A stretch of DNA of 64,000 nucleotides from an uncultured Clostridia bacterium (GCA_934168355.1 CAKPNI010000002.1:1-64000); one strand, 5' to 3'. Counted from the first letter of the stretch, positions 29,563 to 38,630 are shown. Made by a program: numbers and translations. Notes: generated by a model from the sequence alone, not told the origin.

Positions 29563-29617
29563 GAAACGGTTCACATGGAAAATTTCGCAAAAGGAAACGG
29601 TCCCAATGCGAAAAAAA
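29563..29617. repeat. Dispersed repeat, copy 3 (half-unit form)
   Basis: Two direct half-units, AAAGAAACGGTTCACATGG and AAGGAAACGGTCCCAATGCG, just upstream of the aldolase promoter. Confidence 0.7.
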
Positions 29618-29621
29618 TCTC

Positions 29622-29650
29622 TTGACTTCCTAAAAACATATATATATAAT
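29622..29650 (+). promoter_or_regulatory. Sigma-A promoter of the aldolase gene
   Basis: TTGACT, 17-nt spacer, TATAAT, 36 nt before the start. Confidence 0.75.
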
Positions 29651-29685
29651 AAGGTTAAAATTTAAACAAAAGGAAGGTAATGAAA

Positions 29686-30573
29686 ATGAATAATGAAATG
29701 TATGAAATCATTAAAAACAGAAAAGGATTTATAGCAGCATTAGACCAAAGTGGAGGAAGTAGTAGTAAAACCTTAAAAGCATATGGAATACCAGAAACAG
29801 AATATAGCACAGAAGAAGAAATGTTTGACTTAATACATGAAATGAGAAAAAGAGTATTTACAAGTAAATCATTTACAAGTGAACATATAATAGGAGCAAT
29901 ACTATTTGAAAAAACAATGTTATCAAAAGTAAATGGAGAATACACAGCAGACTATTTATGGAACGAAAAAAATATAGTATCATTTTTAAAAGTTGACAAA
30001 GGTTTACAAGAAGAAAAAAATGGTGTAAAACTAATGAAAGACATACCAGAACTTTCAAAAGAATTAGAAGAAGCAAATGAAAAGCATGTATTTGGAACAA
30101 AAATGAGGTCTGTAATATATGAACCAAATAGAGAGGGAATAAAGGAAATAGTAAAACAACAATTTGATTTTGCAAAAATAATATGTGATGCTGGGCTAGT
30201 TCCAATTATCGAGCCAGAAGTAGATATACATTCTGAGCAAAAAGAAATGTGTGAAGTTATTTTAAAAGAAGAAATAAAAAATAGACTTGAAAGTTGGAAT
30301 AAAGAAGACAAAATCATGTTTAAATTTACAATTCCAACAGTTCCAAACTATTACCTAGATTTATATGATTATGAATGTGTAGTAAGAATTGTTGCATTAT
30401 CTGGTGGATATAGTATCGATGAAGCTGTAAAATATCTTTCGGAAAATAATAGAATGATAGCAAGTTTCTCGAGAGCTTTATTGCAAGATTTAAATGCACA
30501 TCAAAGTCAAGAAGAATTTGATGGTAAATTAAATGATGCTATTGTTAAAATTTATAATGCTTCAATAAGCTAA
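29686..30573 (+). CDS. Class I fructose-1,6-bisphosphate aldolase
   Basis: About 295 residues of the bacterial class I aldolase group. GFIAALDQSGGSSSKTLKAY at the N-terminus, FLKVDKGLQ, GLVPIIEPEVD and FKFTIPTVPNYY supply the barrel strands and Schiff-base region. The enzyme cleaves fructose-1,6-bisphosphate in glycolysis. I chose the ATG at 29686 because GGAAGG is 8 nt upstream; the ATG at 29680 is only 2 nt from it. It has its own promoter and terminator. The codon pattern (AGA, no CGG) matches the core genes. Confidence 0.92.
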   Translation: MNNEMYEIIKNRKGFIAALDQSGGSSSKTLKAYGIPETEYSTEEEMFDLIHEMRKRVFTSKSFTSEHIIGAILFEKTMLSKVNGEYTADYLWNEKNIVSFLKVDKGLQEEKNGVKLMKDIPELSKELEEANEKHVFGTKMRSVIYEPNREGIKEIVKQQFDFAKIICDAGLVPIIEPEVDIHSEQKEMCEVILKEEIKNRLESWNKEDKIMFKFTIPTVPNYYLDLYDYECVVRIVALSGGYSIDEAVKYLSENNRMIASFSRALLQDLNAHQSQEEFDGKLNDAIVKIYNASIS

Positions 30574-30587
30574 AATACAATATACAA

Positions 30588-30619
30588 GATGGCTATGTTT
30601 TTATAGCCATCTATTTTTT
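30588..30619 (+). terminator. Terminator after the aldolase gene
   Basis: The perfect stem AGATGGCTAT/ATAGCCATCT is followed by ATTTTTT. Confidence 0.88.
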
Positions 30620-30712
30620 GGATAAAAAATTAATTTGAAACGATTAAATTCAAAATAAAATTGCCGAAGAGTAATTTGAAATGGAAAAAAATGTAAAAAT
30701 ATATTAAAAGTA

Positions 30713-30741
30713 TTGAAATACCACAATAAAAATGGTATAAT
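30713..30741 (+). promoter_or_regulatory. Promoter and 5' UTR of the GGDEF gene
   Basis: TTGAAA, 17-nt spacer, TATAAT. The UTR of about 115 nt contains a small hairpin (TAGTCT/AGACTA near 30766-30785). I could not match it to a c-di-GMP riboswitch. Nothing else is seen in the 288-nt gap 30574-30861. Confidence 0.6.
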
Positions 30742-30861
30742 GTAAAACGTCTAATAACATTGAAATAGTCTGTCTTTTTAGACTAGTTCACATAAAAGAA
30801 ATGTATTATAGTTTCATATAGGTAAGGGGGATTTTTTTAGATTAAGAAAGGAAAAAGGAGT

Positions 30862-32001
30862 ATGGACAATTTTACATATAGCACAGTTGTTTTTATAACA
30901 TGCTTTATAATGATAATATTAGTGACTATTGTAAAGTCAAATGAAAATTTTAGCCGGGAGACAAGAAAAGGCTTAACAATAGCTTTTATTTTTGTAATCA
31001 TTGGAGCAACAAGCGAATGGACTTGTGAAATGATTACAAATGGTTACCTTTATAAATTTAATGACATCTGGTTTATTAAATTTGTAGAAGCAGCCTTAAG
31101 GCTCATTAAGTTTTTACTTATGCCACTAATGCCGGTTGTAGCATCAAAGGCTATTTTTGAAACTGGTGAAAAAAGCAAATTCGGTAAAATGATATGGGTT
31201 GTTTTAAAAGCCTACATTTTATTAGGAGATGGATTATTAGTGGTTGGGTTCATTCAGTTTTTACCTAGCACACCAACTCAATTTTACAGGAACATGATGT
31301 ATAACATATATGTTACAACATTCATCATATCAACTGTATATTTATTTTCTAGTGCGTTTCATTTTAATAAGAGCTTTCAAAATCGGTATCAGTTGGAACT
31401 GGTAGAAATTATGTTACTAGCAACAGTTGGTGTTACCATCCAATTAGCCAATTTGAAAATAAAAACGTGTTGGCTTACAATTTCAGTTGCTTCAACATTC
31501 ATATACATCTATTATAATGAACTTGTTCAATGTTTAGATGGAATGACAGGATTGCTAAATCAGAAAAGTTTTAGCAATTATTTGGAGGCAAGGGAAAACG
31601 AGGAAAAGAAATGTTTTATAATTATTATGGATGTAAATGATTTCAAATACGTCAATGATAATTATGGACATGAATTTGGTGACAAAATTCTTATTGAGGT
31701 AAGTAAAATAATTAAAGAAACTTACAAAGAATATGGAAAATGTTACCGTATGGGAGGAGATGAGTTTGCAGTTATAATGCAAACTGGTTTAAACCAAATA
31801 GATACCATAAAGGAGAAATTTATTTCAAGTTTAGAAGTAGCTAGGCTTGAAATACCAGAACTTCCTCATGTATCGTGGGGATATTCTGAATATAACCCGG
31901 AAAACAGAAAATTTCATTCGCTTAAAGATGCAAAACAGGAAGCGGATGATAGGATGTATAAAAATAAGAAAGAGTTCAAACAAAAATACCCCAAAACTTA
32001 A
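30862..32001 (+). CDS. Membrane-bound diguanylate cyclase (GGDEF)
   Basis: 379 residues. The N-terminal 210 form about six membrane helices. The C-terminal GGDEF domain has IIIMDVNDFKYVNDNYGHEF and RMGGDEFAVIM, the intact active site for making cyclic di-GMP from two GTP. No receiver or PAS domain is present, so the membrane part is the likely sensor. Two CGG codons (30956, 31384) are read in frame as Arg; a +1 shift at the first would hit a stop within seven codons. It is a single-gene unit with promoter and terminator. Tad pili are a plausible output of c-di-GMP, but no link is visible. Confidence 0.88.
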   Translation: MDNFTYSTVVFITCFIMIILVTIVKSNENFSRETRKGLTIAFIFVIIGATSEWTCEMITNGYLYKFNDIWFIKFVEAALRLIKFLLMPLMPVVASKAIFETGEKSKFGKMIWVVLKAYILLGDGLLVVGFIQFLPSTPTQFYRNMMYNIYVTTFIISTVYLFSSAFHFNKSFQNRYQLELVEIMLLATVGVTIQLANLKIKTCWLTISVASTFIYIYYNELVQCLDGMTGLLNQKSFSNYLEARENEEKKCFIIIMDVNDFKYVNDNYGHEFGDKILIEVSKIIKETYKEYGKCYRMGGDEFAVIMQTGLNQIDTIKEKFISSLEVARLEIPELPHVSWGYSEYNPENRKFHSLKDAKQEADDRMYKNKKEFKQKYPKT

Positions 32002-32016
32002 ATAAGTGTGAACAGC

Positions 32017-32047
32017 AAAAAGCACAGGAATAACACCTGTGCTTTTT
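32017..32047 (+). terminator. Terminator after the GGDEF gene
   Basis: AAAAAGCACAGG/CCTGTGCTTTTT, a bidirectional-type stem with T-tract. Confidence 0.85.
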
Positions 32048-32087
32048 GTGTACACTATATTGCCAAGAAGCAAAAAATAATATATAA

Positions 32088-32155
32088 TGACACAAAAAGA
32101 ACCGGTCCAAATGAGTCATGGCACAAAAAGAACCGGTCCCGATGTGCCAGAAAGG
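32088..32155. repeat. Dispersed repeat, copy 4 (tandem half-units)
   Basis: The unit GGCACAAAAAGAACCGGTCC occurs in full at 32119-32138. The preceding sequence from 32092 repeats it in a variant ending AACCGGTCCAAATGAG. A related copy lies at 54427 before ackA. Confidence 0.78.
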
Positions 32156-32163
32156 AAAATCAA

Positions 32164-33072
32164 ATGAAAACAGAGAAAGTAAAAATCAAATCAAATGTAG
32201 ACAATCTAGAAATCGAATGTCTGCTAATAATACCAGACACAGAAATAAAAGGAATTGTGCAACTAGCACATGGAATGAATGAATACAAAGAAAGATATAT
32301 CGATTTTATGGGATTTTTAGCTCAAAACGGATATGCTTGTATAATAAATGACCATCGCGGGCATGGAAAAAGCATAAAAAATAAAGAAGACATAGGATAT
32401 TTTTACGATAGCAAAGCAGAAGCGGTAATTGAAGATTTATATCAAATTACTGAATATATGAAAGAAAGATTTCTGAACAAAAAAATTATATTATTTGGGC
32501 ACAGTATGGGTTCAATGATAGTTAGAAAATATATAGCTAAATATGATGATAAAATTGATGGTTTAATAGTGTGTGGTTCACCAAGTGAGAACAAAAATGC
32601 TAAATTTGGATTAATGTTAATAAAAATAGCTGAAATTTTCAAAGGTGAAAAATATCGTAGTAAGCTACTTAAAAAATTAATGTTTGGAGGTTTCAATAAG
32701 AAAAATGAAACAATAAATAGTTGGATTTGCACAAATGAAGATATTGTAGAAAAATATAATAAAGACAATCTTTGTAGGTATGACTACACATTAAATGGAT
32801 TGGAAAATATTGTAAGATTAATGATAGATATTTATAACCCAAAAATATATAAAAAAAATAATTTAAATCTTCCAATTTATTTTATAGCAGGAAGTGAAGA
32901 CCCTGTTATAACATCAATAGAAAAATGGAATAAAGCACAGGAATTTCTTATGAAACAGGGCTATACAAACATCAGTGGAACCTTATTTGAAAATATGAGA
33001 CATGAAATTTTAAATGAAACACAAAATAAAATGGTATATGATGATATTTTAATATGGATAGAAAAAATATAG
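32164..33072 (+). CDS. Alpha/beta hydrolase, monoacylglycerol lipase-like
   Basis: 302 residues of the serine aminopeptidase S33/lysophospholipase family. It has an oxyanion segment QLAHGMNEYKERY, the DHRGHGKS loop, nucleophile elbow GHSMGS (serine near residue 118), acid AGSEDP and a C-terminal histidine in MRHEILNE. It likely hydrolyses lipid monoesters in the cytoplasm. I chose the ATG at 32164 because AAAGGA lies 7 nt upstream; the longer frame reads through repeat DNA. All three catalytic residues are present. Confidence 0.88.
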   Translation: MKTEKVKIKSNVDNLEIECLLIIPDTEIKGIVQLAHGMNEYKERYIDFMGFLAQNGYACIINDHRGHGKSIKNKEDIGYFYDSKAEAVIEDLYQITEYMKERFLNKKIILFGHSMGSMIVRKYIAKYDDKIDGLIVCGSPSENKNAKFGLMLIKIAEIFKGEKYRSKLLKKLMFGGFNKKNETINSWICTNEDIVEKYNKDNLCRYDYTLNGLENIVRLMIDIYNPKIYKKNNLNLPIYFIAGSEDPVITSIEKWNKAQEFLMKQGYTNISGTLFENMRHEILNETQNKMVYDDILIWIEKI

Positions 33073-33080
33073 AAAAAAAC

Positions 33081-33109
33081 TGTACAAAAAAGAAAATATG
33101 AGATATAAT
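33081..33109 (+). promoter_or_regulatory. Possible promoter of the 33144 gene
   Basis: Weak -35 TGTACA, 17-nt spacer, consensus TATAAT, 35 nt upstream of the start. Confidence 0.5.
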
Positions 33110-33143
33110 CAAAACACAAAGTAAAAGAGAGGATGAAGTAAAA

Positions 33144-33845
33144 ATGAAAAAGAAAATTTTAATTATCGCAGGAATTATATTAGTTTTAATAGTCGCAATA
33201 ATTGCATACACAGTAGTAACAGATATGAAACAAGAAGAAAAGCTAACAGAAGAATTTAAATATATAGATGGATTAGTAGAAAAAGAAGAAACAGAAACAG
33301 ACGAAATAAAAGAAGCATTAGAAAGAACAGTAACTACAAGGGGAGATTATTTAAAAACAGAAAAAGCATATAAACAATATCTAAAAGATGCATACAAAAA
33401 TATGGAAACAATGACAAATATCCTAGAAGATGAAAGAATAGAAAATAGTTTAACTCCTGAAAACTACAAAGAAGATGGACCTGAATTTGAAAAAACAAAA
33501 AAATACCTAGCAGAAACAAAGCAAAGCCTAGAAGATGGAAAAAATAAATTCTATGAATTATTAACAGAAGATGGAGCAATGAAATATATAAAAGACCAAA
33601 ATGTAGATTCTTATTATGAAGAAATATATAATAAAGAAATACAAGGATATATCAACTTAGAAGAAAAAGAAGGAGATACACTAAAAGATTCAATTGATGA
33701 TGTAATAGATGTACTTACAATATCAGAAAAAGTAATTAACTTCTTAAGCGAAAACAAAGACTCATGGGAAATTGAAGATGATAGCATAGTATTTGATACA
33801 GAAAAACTATCAGACGAATATGATAATCTAATATCAGAAATATAA
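33144..33845 (+). CDS. Membrane-anchored acidic helical protein, unknown function
   Basis: 233 residues. One N-terminal membrane helix (about 4-24) follows a Lys-rich start, so the rest is outside. The body is strongly acidic and helical (Glu/Asp/Lys-rich) with no cysteine and no recognised domain. No lipobox is seen. It has an AGAGAGGATG site, its own promoter and a terminator. It may be a cell-wall-spacing or chaperone-like surface protein, but this is only a guess. Confidence 0.6.
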   Translation: MKKKILIIAGIILVLIVAIIAYTVVTDMKQEEKLTEEFKYIDGLVEKEETETDEIKEALERTVTTRGDYLKTEKAYKQYLKDAYKNMETMTNILEDERIENSLTPENYKEDGPEFEKTKKYLAETKQSLEDGKNKFYELLTEDGAMKYIKDQNVDSYYEEIYNKEIQGYINLEEKEGDTLKDSIDDVIDVLTISEKVINFLSENKDSWEIEDDSIVFDTEKLSDEYDNLISEI

Positions 33846-33849
33846 AAAA

Positions 33850-33892
33850 GGGTTTGTTTGCAAAATAAATTTGCAAGCAAAGTCTTTTTTAT
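33850..33892 (+). terminator. Terminator after the 33144 gene
   Basis: Imperfect stem (GTTTGTTTGCAAA with TTTGCAAGCAAAG) followed by six T. Confidence 0.6.
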
Positions 33893-33929
33893 ATGTTAAG
33901 TAAATATACTAATTAAAGAAAGGAAAAAA

Positions 33930-34496
33930 ATGGGAGTAGTAGAATTATTATTATTAAGTGTAGGCCTTGCAATGGATGCATTTGCAGTATCAATATGCAA
34001 AGGAATATCAATGAAAAAAATGAATTGGAAAAAAGCCATAATAATAGGTTTATATTTTGGAGGGTTTCAAGCCTTAATGCCAACATTAGGATTTTTCCTT
34101 GGAGCAGTATTTCAAAACTTAATAACAAGTATAGACCACTGGATTGCGTTTATATTACTTGGAATTATTGGTGGAGAAATGATAAAAGAATCGTTTGATG
34201 ATGACAGTGAAAACAAAAATGATGATGTAAGTTTTAAAACAATGATAGTTCTAGCAATTGCAACAAGTATAGATGCATTAGCAATAGGAATAACCTTTGC
34301 ATTTCTAAAAGTAAATTTAGTATTAGCAGTAAGTTTAATTGGAATTATAACTTTTATTTTATCTGTTGCAGGAACTAAAATAGGAAATAGATTTGGAGAT
34401 AAATATGAAAATAAAGCAGAATTAGTTGGAGGAATAATTTTAGTATTACTGGGAATTAAAATATTATTGGAGCATTTGGGAGTAATAGCATTTTAG
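33930..34496 (+). CDS. mntP: MntP-type manganese efflux pump
   Basis: 188 residues with six membrane helices and the two repeated signatures GLAMDAFAVSICKG and ATSIDALAIGITFAF, whose aspartates bind the metal in the family. It exports Mn(II) across the cytoplasmic membrane. A yybP-ykoY riboswitch often precedes mntP, but the 84-nt leader here is too short for one. A GAAAGGA site lies upstream. The neighbour is a peroxiredoxin; both relate to oxidative and metal stress. Confidence 0.93.
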   Translation: MGVVELLLLSVGLAMDAFAVSICKGISMKKMNWKKAIIIGLYFGGFQALMPTLGFFLGAVFQNLITSIDHWIAFILLGIIGGEMIKESFDDDSENKNDDVSFKTMIVLAIATSIDALAIGITFAFLKVNLVLAVSLIGIITFILSVAGTKIGNRFGDKYENKAELVGGIILVLLGIKILLEHLGVIAF

Positions 34497-34516
34497 AAAT
34501 TTAATATGTAACTTAG

Positions 34517-34564
34517 AAAAACTTCTTTTCATACAATATAAAAAAGTATGAAAGGAAGTTTTTT
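34517..34564 (+). terminator. Terminator hairpin overlapping the peroxiredoxin Shine-Dalgarno site
   Basis: The arms AAACTTCTTTTCATAC and GTATGAAAGGAAGTTT pair (one G-T) with a run of six T directly before the ATG at 34565. The GGAAG ribosome binding site lies inside the 3' arm. It can therefore both end mntP transcription and hide the next start. Confidence 0.75.
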
Positions 34565-35245
34565 ATGGATTACGAATTAATGATGAATTCAAACATCAAA
34601 ATAGGGCAAAAAGCGCCAGATTTTACTGCAGTAACTACATATGGGGATAGAAGTTTAAAAGATTATAAGGGAAAATGGCTAGTATTTTTCAGTCATCCAG
34701 GCGATTTTACACCTGTATGTACGACCGAGATGATAGCTTTTTCTAAGTCATATCAATATTTTCAAAAAATGAATACAGAATTATTAGGATTAAGTATAGA
34801 TAGTAATAGTTCACATTTAGCTTGGATGAATGATATATTTAAAAGAACAGGAATTGTAATTCCATTTCCGATAGTTGCAGACAGAAGTGGAGAGATTGCA
34901 AGAATGTTTGGAATGATATCAAAAGATGTGAGTAATACTCAAACTGTAAGAGATGTTATAATAATAGATCCGAATGGAATTGTAAGAATAATTTTAACAT
35001 ATCCACTAAATGTAGGAAGAAATATTGCAGAGATAATAAGAGCTGTTCAAGCGCTACAAATGGCAGATTGTGAAAATGCGTCTACTCCTGTAAATTGGAT
35101 ACCAGGAAATCCGGTAATTGTTCCTGCACCTAAGACGTATCCAGAATTGGTAGAACGACAAAAGTTTATTGAGGAAAATAATAATGGTGTTAGTTGGTAT
35201 TTGAGTTTTAAAGAACCAGATGGAAAGTGTTTGAAAGATGAATAA
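34565..35245 (+). CDS. Peroxiredoxin (Prx6/1-Cys type)
   Basis: 226 residues. KAPDFTAVTTYG, then SHPGDFTPVCTTEM with the peroxidatic cysteine near residue 55. The long C-terminal arm extends to about residue 220 as in the Prx6/archaeal group. A later cysteine in MADCENAS could act in resolution. It reduces peroxides in the cytoplasm. The Shine-Dalgarno sequence is buried in a hairpin, so translation may depend on unfolding or read-through from mntP. Confidence 0.92.
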   Translation: MDYELMMNSNIKIGQKAPDFTAVTTYGDRSLKDYKGKWLVFFSHPGDFTPVCTTEMIAFSKSYQYFQKMNTELLGLSIDSNSSHLAWMNDIFKRTGIVIPFPIVADRSGEIARMFGMISKDVSNTQTVRDVIIIDPNGIVRIILTYPLNVGRNIAEIIRAVQALQMADCENASTPVNWIPGNPVIVPAPKTYPELVERQKFIEENNNGVSWYLSFKEPDGKCLKDE

Positions 35246-35297
35246 TTTCTGATTGGGGGCGGTTTTTTGCGAAAAGAACCGTCCCCAATCAGAAATT
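35244..35297. repeat. Dispersed palindromic repeat, copy 5
   Basis: Arms AATTTCTGATTGGGG/CCCCAATCAGAAATT around GCGGTTTTTTGCGAAAAGAACCG. The left core is slightly eroded (GGGGGCGG). Confidence 0.85.
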
Positions 35298-35372
35298 TAT
35301 ACTGACCTCTCAGTCCAATTACCAATAAAGAAAAAGTATGTTATAAATATATCGGACAAAGGAGGAAGGCAA

Positions 35373-37106
35373 ATGTCAGAAAGAATATATGAATATCAAG
35401 AAATAAAAGACTTAAAAGACATGCTACAAAAATCTGGTGAAAAATACGGAGAAAAAATAGCATACAAAATAAAAATAGATAAAAACAAATACAAAACATA
35501 TACACATAAAGAAATAAGACAAAAGATAAACTATTTAGGAACAAGGCTTATAAACTTAGGATTAAAAGACAAAAGAATAGCAGTAATTGGAGAAAACAGA
35601 TATGAGTGGGAAATAGCATATCTATCCATAGTATGTGGAACAGGTATAGTTGTGCCATTAGATAAATCTTTACCAGAAAATGAACTAGAAAAAGTGATAG
35701 AACGTTCTGGAGTTGAAGCTATTTTCTATTCGGAAAAATACGAGGAAAGTTTAAGGACAATAGTAAGAAGAGGAATTGGAAAACTAAAAACCTTAATATC
35801 AATGGACTTAAAACATCATACAGAGGGGATATATTCACAAAAAGAATTAATAAATGAAGGTAAAGTGTTAGTAGAAAATGGAGATAATAGCTTCATAAAC
35901 GCAAAAATTGACAATGAAAAAATGTCAATAATGTTATTTACATCTGGAACAACATCAGATTCAAAAATAGTTGTACTATCACATAAAAATTTGGTATCAA
36001 ACCTAATGGATATAGCATCAGTTATAGATATAAATTCAGATGATGTATTTTTATCATTTTTACCACTTCATCACGTTTTTGAATGTACAGTTGGATTTTT
36101 ATTTTCATTATATGTGGGAGCTCAAACTGTATTTTGTGATGGAATAAGATATATTGTGGACAATTTGAAAGAATACAAAGTAAGTGTAATGGCATCAGTT
36201 CCTGCAATTTATGAAAGGATTTTTAAAATTATTAGAAGAGAAATAGCAGAAAGTCAGAATCTAGAAGAAATACTTGCAAATGAAGAAAAATATAAAAATT
36301 CATCAATGGAAGAAAAGAAAAAAGTATTTAAAAACATACATGACATGCTAGGTGGGAACATAAAACTTCTAATTAGTGGGGCGGCAAGTTTGGACAAAGA
36401 AATAGAAGACAAATACAGAAAATTGGGACTTAACCTAGTTCAAGGTTATGGGCTTACAGAAACCTCTCCTGTTATAGGAATAGGAACAAAAAAATATCAT
36501 AAAACAGGTTCAATTGGAAAAACAGTTCCATCAGTAGAAGCAAGGCTAGTAGATTGTAATAAAGAAGGAATTGGAGAATTAATTGTAAAAGGTCCAAACA
36601 TAATGCTAGAATACTATCAAAATGAAAAGGCAACAAAAGATGCAATTGTAGACGGATGGTTTTACACAGGGGATTTAGCGAAAATAGATGATGAGGGATA
36701 TATTTTTATTTGTGGAAGAAAGAAAAATGTGATTGTATTGAAAAATGGTAAAAACATTTATCCTGAAGAAATGGAAAATCTTTTAAATAAAATTGAAGGT
36801 GTTGAAGAATCTTTCATATATGGAAAACAGCTGTCAGGAGATAAAGAAAATATAAAAATATATGCAAAGATAGTTTATGATGAGAATGTTGTGAAAAATG
36901 CATATAAGGTTGAAACAGAAAAAGAAATTCATGATGAAATTGCTAAGAAAATCAGAGAAATCAACAGTCTTATGCCTAAGTATAAAGCAATAAGAGGTTT
37001 TAGTTTAACACAGGAACCACTTATAAAAACTACTACAAACAAGCTTAAAAGACAGCAAAATTTAGAGAAGATTTTAGAGGAAGAAAAAATTAATGGTAGA
37101 TGTTAA
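35373..37106 (+). CDS. AMP-forming long-chain acyl-CoA synthetase-like protein
   Basis: About 577 residues of the adenylate-forming family: P-loop MLFTSGTTSDSKIVVLSH, LPLHHVFE, the GYGLTETSPV motif, DGWFYTGDLAKID and the C-terminal CGRKKNVIVLKNGKNIYPEE hinge. It activates fatty acids to acyl-CoA or acyl-ACP. I chose the ATG at 35373 because AAAGGAGGAAGG lies before it; upstream in-frame sequence is repeat DNA. It starts the fatty-acid gene series and overlaps the biotin ligase gene by 14 nt. Confidence 0.92.
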   Translation: MSERIYEYQEIKDLKDMLQKSGEKYGEKIAYKIKIDKNKYKTYTHKEIRQKINYLGTRLINLGLKDKRIAVIGENRYEWEIAYLSIVCGTGIVVPLDKSLPENELEKVIERSGVEAIFYSEKYEESLRTIVRRGIGKLKTLISMDLKHHTEGIYSQKELINEGKVLVENGDNSFINAKIDNEKMSIMLFTSGTTSDSKIVVLSHKNLVSNLMDIASVIDINSDDVFLSFLPLHHVFECTVGFLFSLYVGAQTVFCDGIRYIVDNLKEYKVSVMASVPAIYERIFKIIRREIAESQNLEEILANEEKYKNSSMEEKKKVFKNIHDMLGGNIKLLISGAASLDKEIEDKYRKLGLNLVQGYGLTETSPVIGIGTKKYHKTGSIGKTVPSVEARLVDCNKEGIGELIVKGPNIMLEYYQNEKATKDAIVDGWFYTGDLAKIDDEGYIFICGRKKNVIVLKNGKNIYPEEMENLLNKIEGVEESFIYGKQLSGDKENIKIYAKIVYDENVVKNAYKVETEKEIHDEIAKKIREINSLMPKYKAIRGFSLTQEPLIKTTTNKLKRQQNLEKILEEEKINGRC

Positions 37107-37653
37107 TTTGAGAGAAGGAATGATTGAATGTGGAAGTTTCAAGGTTTTTCACTATAAGAAAATAGATTCTACTCAAAAGGAAATATGGAGAAGAGTGAAA
37201 AGTGGAACTATAGAAGATAGAACCATGATTATAGCAGATATTCAAACTGCAGGAATAGGAACTCATGGTAGAGTTTGGCATACAGACGAAGAAAATAATA
37301 TTGCATTTTCGGTTTATTTTGATTTTATCGGTAAAAATCGCAGGATAGATGAATTCGAGGGATTAACTGTTGAAATAGCTAAAAAGATTGTTGATGTTTT
37401 TGAGAATTTGTATGGGATTAGGTTGGATATTAAGTTTCCAAATGATATTTATTGCAATGGAAAAAAATTAGGCGGAATTTTGACTGAAACTAAGGTTCAA
37501 GATGGTTTGGTTAGATGTGTTGTTATTGGGATTGGAATTAATACTAATCAGGTTCAGTTTACAGATGAGATTGATGGGATTGCGACTTCGATTAGACGAG
37601 AATTTGGGATTGAGGTTGATAATGAGAAAGTAATTTTTAGTATTTATCATTAA
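37093..37653 (+). CDS. birA: Biotin-protein ligase, C-terminally short
   Basis: 186 residues of the catalytic domain only (no DNA-binding domain). IDSTQKEIWRR, the ATP/biotin loop TAGIGTHGRVWH (variant of GRGRxGR), KFPNDIYCNGKKLGGIL and GIGINTN are intact. Usual single-domain ligases continue another 50 or so residues through a helix and an SH3-like domain. Here the protein ends at FSIYH, immediately before repeat copy 6. It attaches biotin to AccB, encoded downstream. The truncation may be due to repeat insertion; activity is uncertain. The gene overlaps the acyl-CoA synthetase. Confidence 0.85.
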   Translation: MVDVNLREGMIECGSFKVFHYKKIDSTQKEIWRRVKSGTIEDRTMIIADIQTAGIGTHGRVWHTDEENNIAFSVYFDFIGKNRRIDEFEGLTVEIAKKIVDVFENLYGIRLDIKFPNDIYCNGKKLGGILTETKVQDGLVRCVVIGIGINTNQVQFTDEIDGIATSIRREFGIEVDNEKVIFSIYH

Positions 37654-37740
37654 GATCGTTTCTTTTTCCATTGGGACCGTTTCCTTTTGCGAAAAGATCG
37701 TTTCTTTTTCCACTGGGACCGTTTCCTTTCGCGAAAAAAG
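37654..37740. repeat. Dispersed repeat, copy 6 (double unit)
   Basis: Two direct units of TCGTTTCTTTTTCCA(T/C)TGGGACCG followed by TTTCCTTTTGCGAAAA or TTTCCTTTCGCGAAAA. The polarity is opposite to copies 8 and 10. Confidence 0.85.
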
Positions 37741-37771
37741 ATGTTGATACAAAAATAGGAGGAAAATTTTA

Positions 37772-38629
37772 ATGAAAACAGGTTTTTTATTTCCCGGCCA
37801 AGGTTCACAATTTGTTGGAATGGGAAAAGAATTATATGAAAGTGATGAAGATGCAAGGAAAATATATGATAAGGTAAAAGAAATAACAAAAATTGATATA
37901 GCAAAAATATCTTTTGAGGGACCAGAAGAAGTTTTAAATCAAACAAAATATACTCAGCTTGCAATTCTTACAAATAGTTTAGCTAAGCTTAAAGTACTAG
38001 AAAAGCAAGGAGTAAAAGCTGAAGTTTCAGCTGGTTTAAGCTTAGGAGAATATACAGCACTTATATATAGCAAGGCAATTTCATTTGAGGACGGAGTAAA
38101 AATTGTTCAAAAACGAGGAGAACTAATGCAAGATTTAGCACCTAAAGGAAATTGGCAAATGGCTGCAATTTTGGGAGCTTCAGATGAAATGGTAGAAAAT
38201 TTGTGCAAAAATGTAAGCAAAGGTTTTGCAGTTCCAGTTAATTATAATTGCCCCGGGCAAGTTGTTGTTACAGGTGATGAAGATGGAATTGCTATGCTTC
38301 AGGATTTGGCAAAAGAAGCAGGTGTTAGAAAGGTTAGAGTTTTAAAAACATCAGGACCTTTTCATACGGAGATGTTAAAGGAAAGTTCGGAAGCTTTGAG
38401 AAAAGAATTAGATAAAATTGAGATACATGAGTTTGAAAGTAAGGTTGTTAAAAATCTTGATGGAGAGGTTTATTCAAATGGTGATAATGTAAGAGATATT
38501 TTGGCTAAACATATTGTTAGTCCGGTTAGGTTTTCGAAGTGTTTGATGACCATGAAAGAGCTTGGTGTCGACAATTTTGTTGAGGTCGGACCGGGGAAAG
38601 TTTTAAGTGGATTTGTGAAGAGGATGTGA
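37772..38629 (+). CDS. fabD: Malonyl-CoA:ACP transacylase
   Basis: 285 residues. The GQGSQ motif near the N-terminus, the GLSLGEYTAL nucleophile elbow (Ser near 90) and the FHTEML segment with catalytic His are all present. It moves malonyl from CoA to acyl carrier protein to start type II fatty-acid elongation. An AGGAGG site follows repeat copy 6. It is slightly shorter than E. coli FabD. Confidence 0.95.
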   Translation: MKTGFLFPGQGSQFVGMGKELYESDEDARKIYDKVKEITKIDIAKISFEGPEEVLNQTKYTQLAILTNSLAKLKVLEKQGVKAEVSAGLSLGEYTALIYSKAISFEDGVKIVQKRGELMQDLAPKGNWQMAAILGASDEMVENLCKNVSKGFAVPVNYNCPGQVVVTGDEDGIAMLQDLAKEAGVRKVRVLKTSGPFHTEMLKESSEALRKELDKIEIHEFESKVVKNLDGEVYSNGDNVRDILAKHIVSPVRFSKCLMTMKELGVDNFVEVGPGKVLSGFVKRM

Positions 38630-38630
38630 T

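Noticed and set aside
30742..30861. c-di-GMP riboswitch before the GGDEF gene
   Set aside because: The leader lacks the conserved GEMM core and has only one short hairpin.
33846..33929. yybP-ykoY manganese riboswitch before mntP
   Set aside because: The gap is mostly the previous terminator and is too short.
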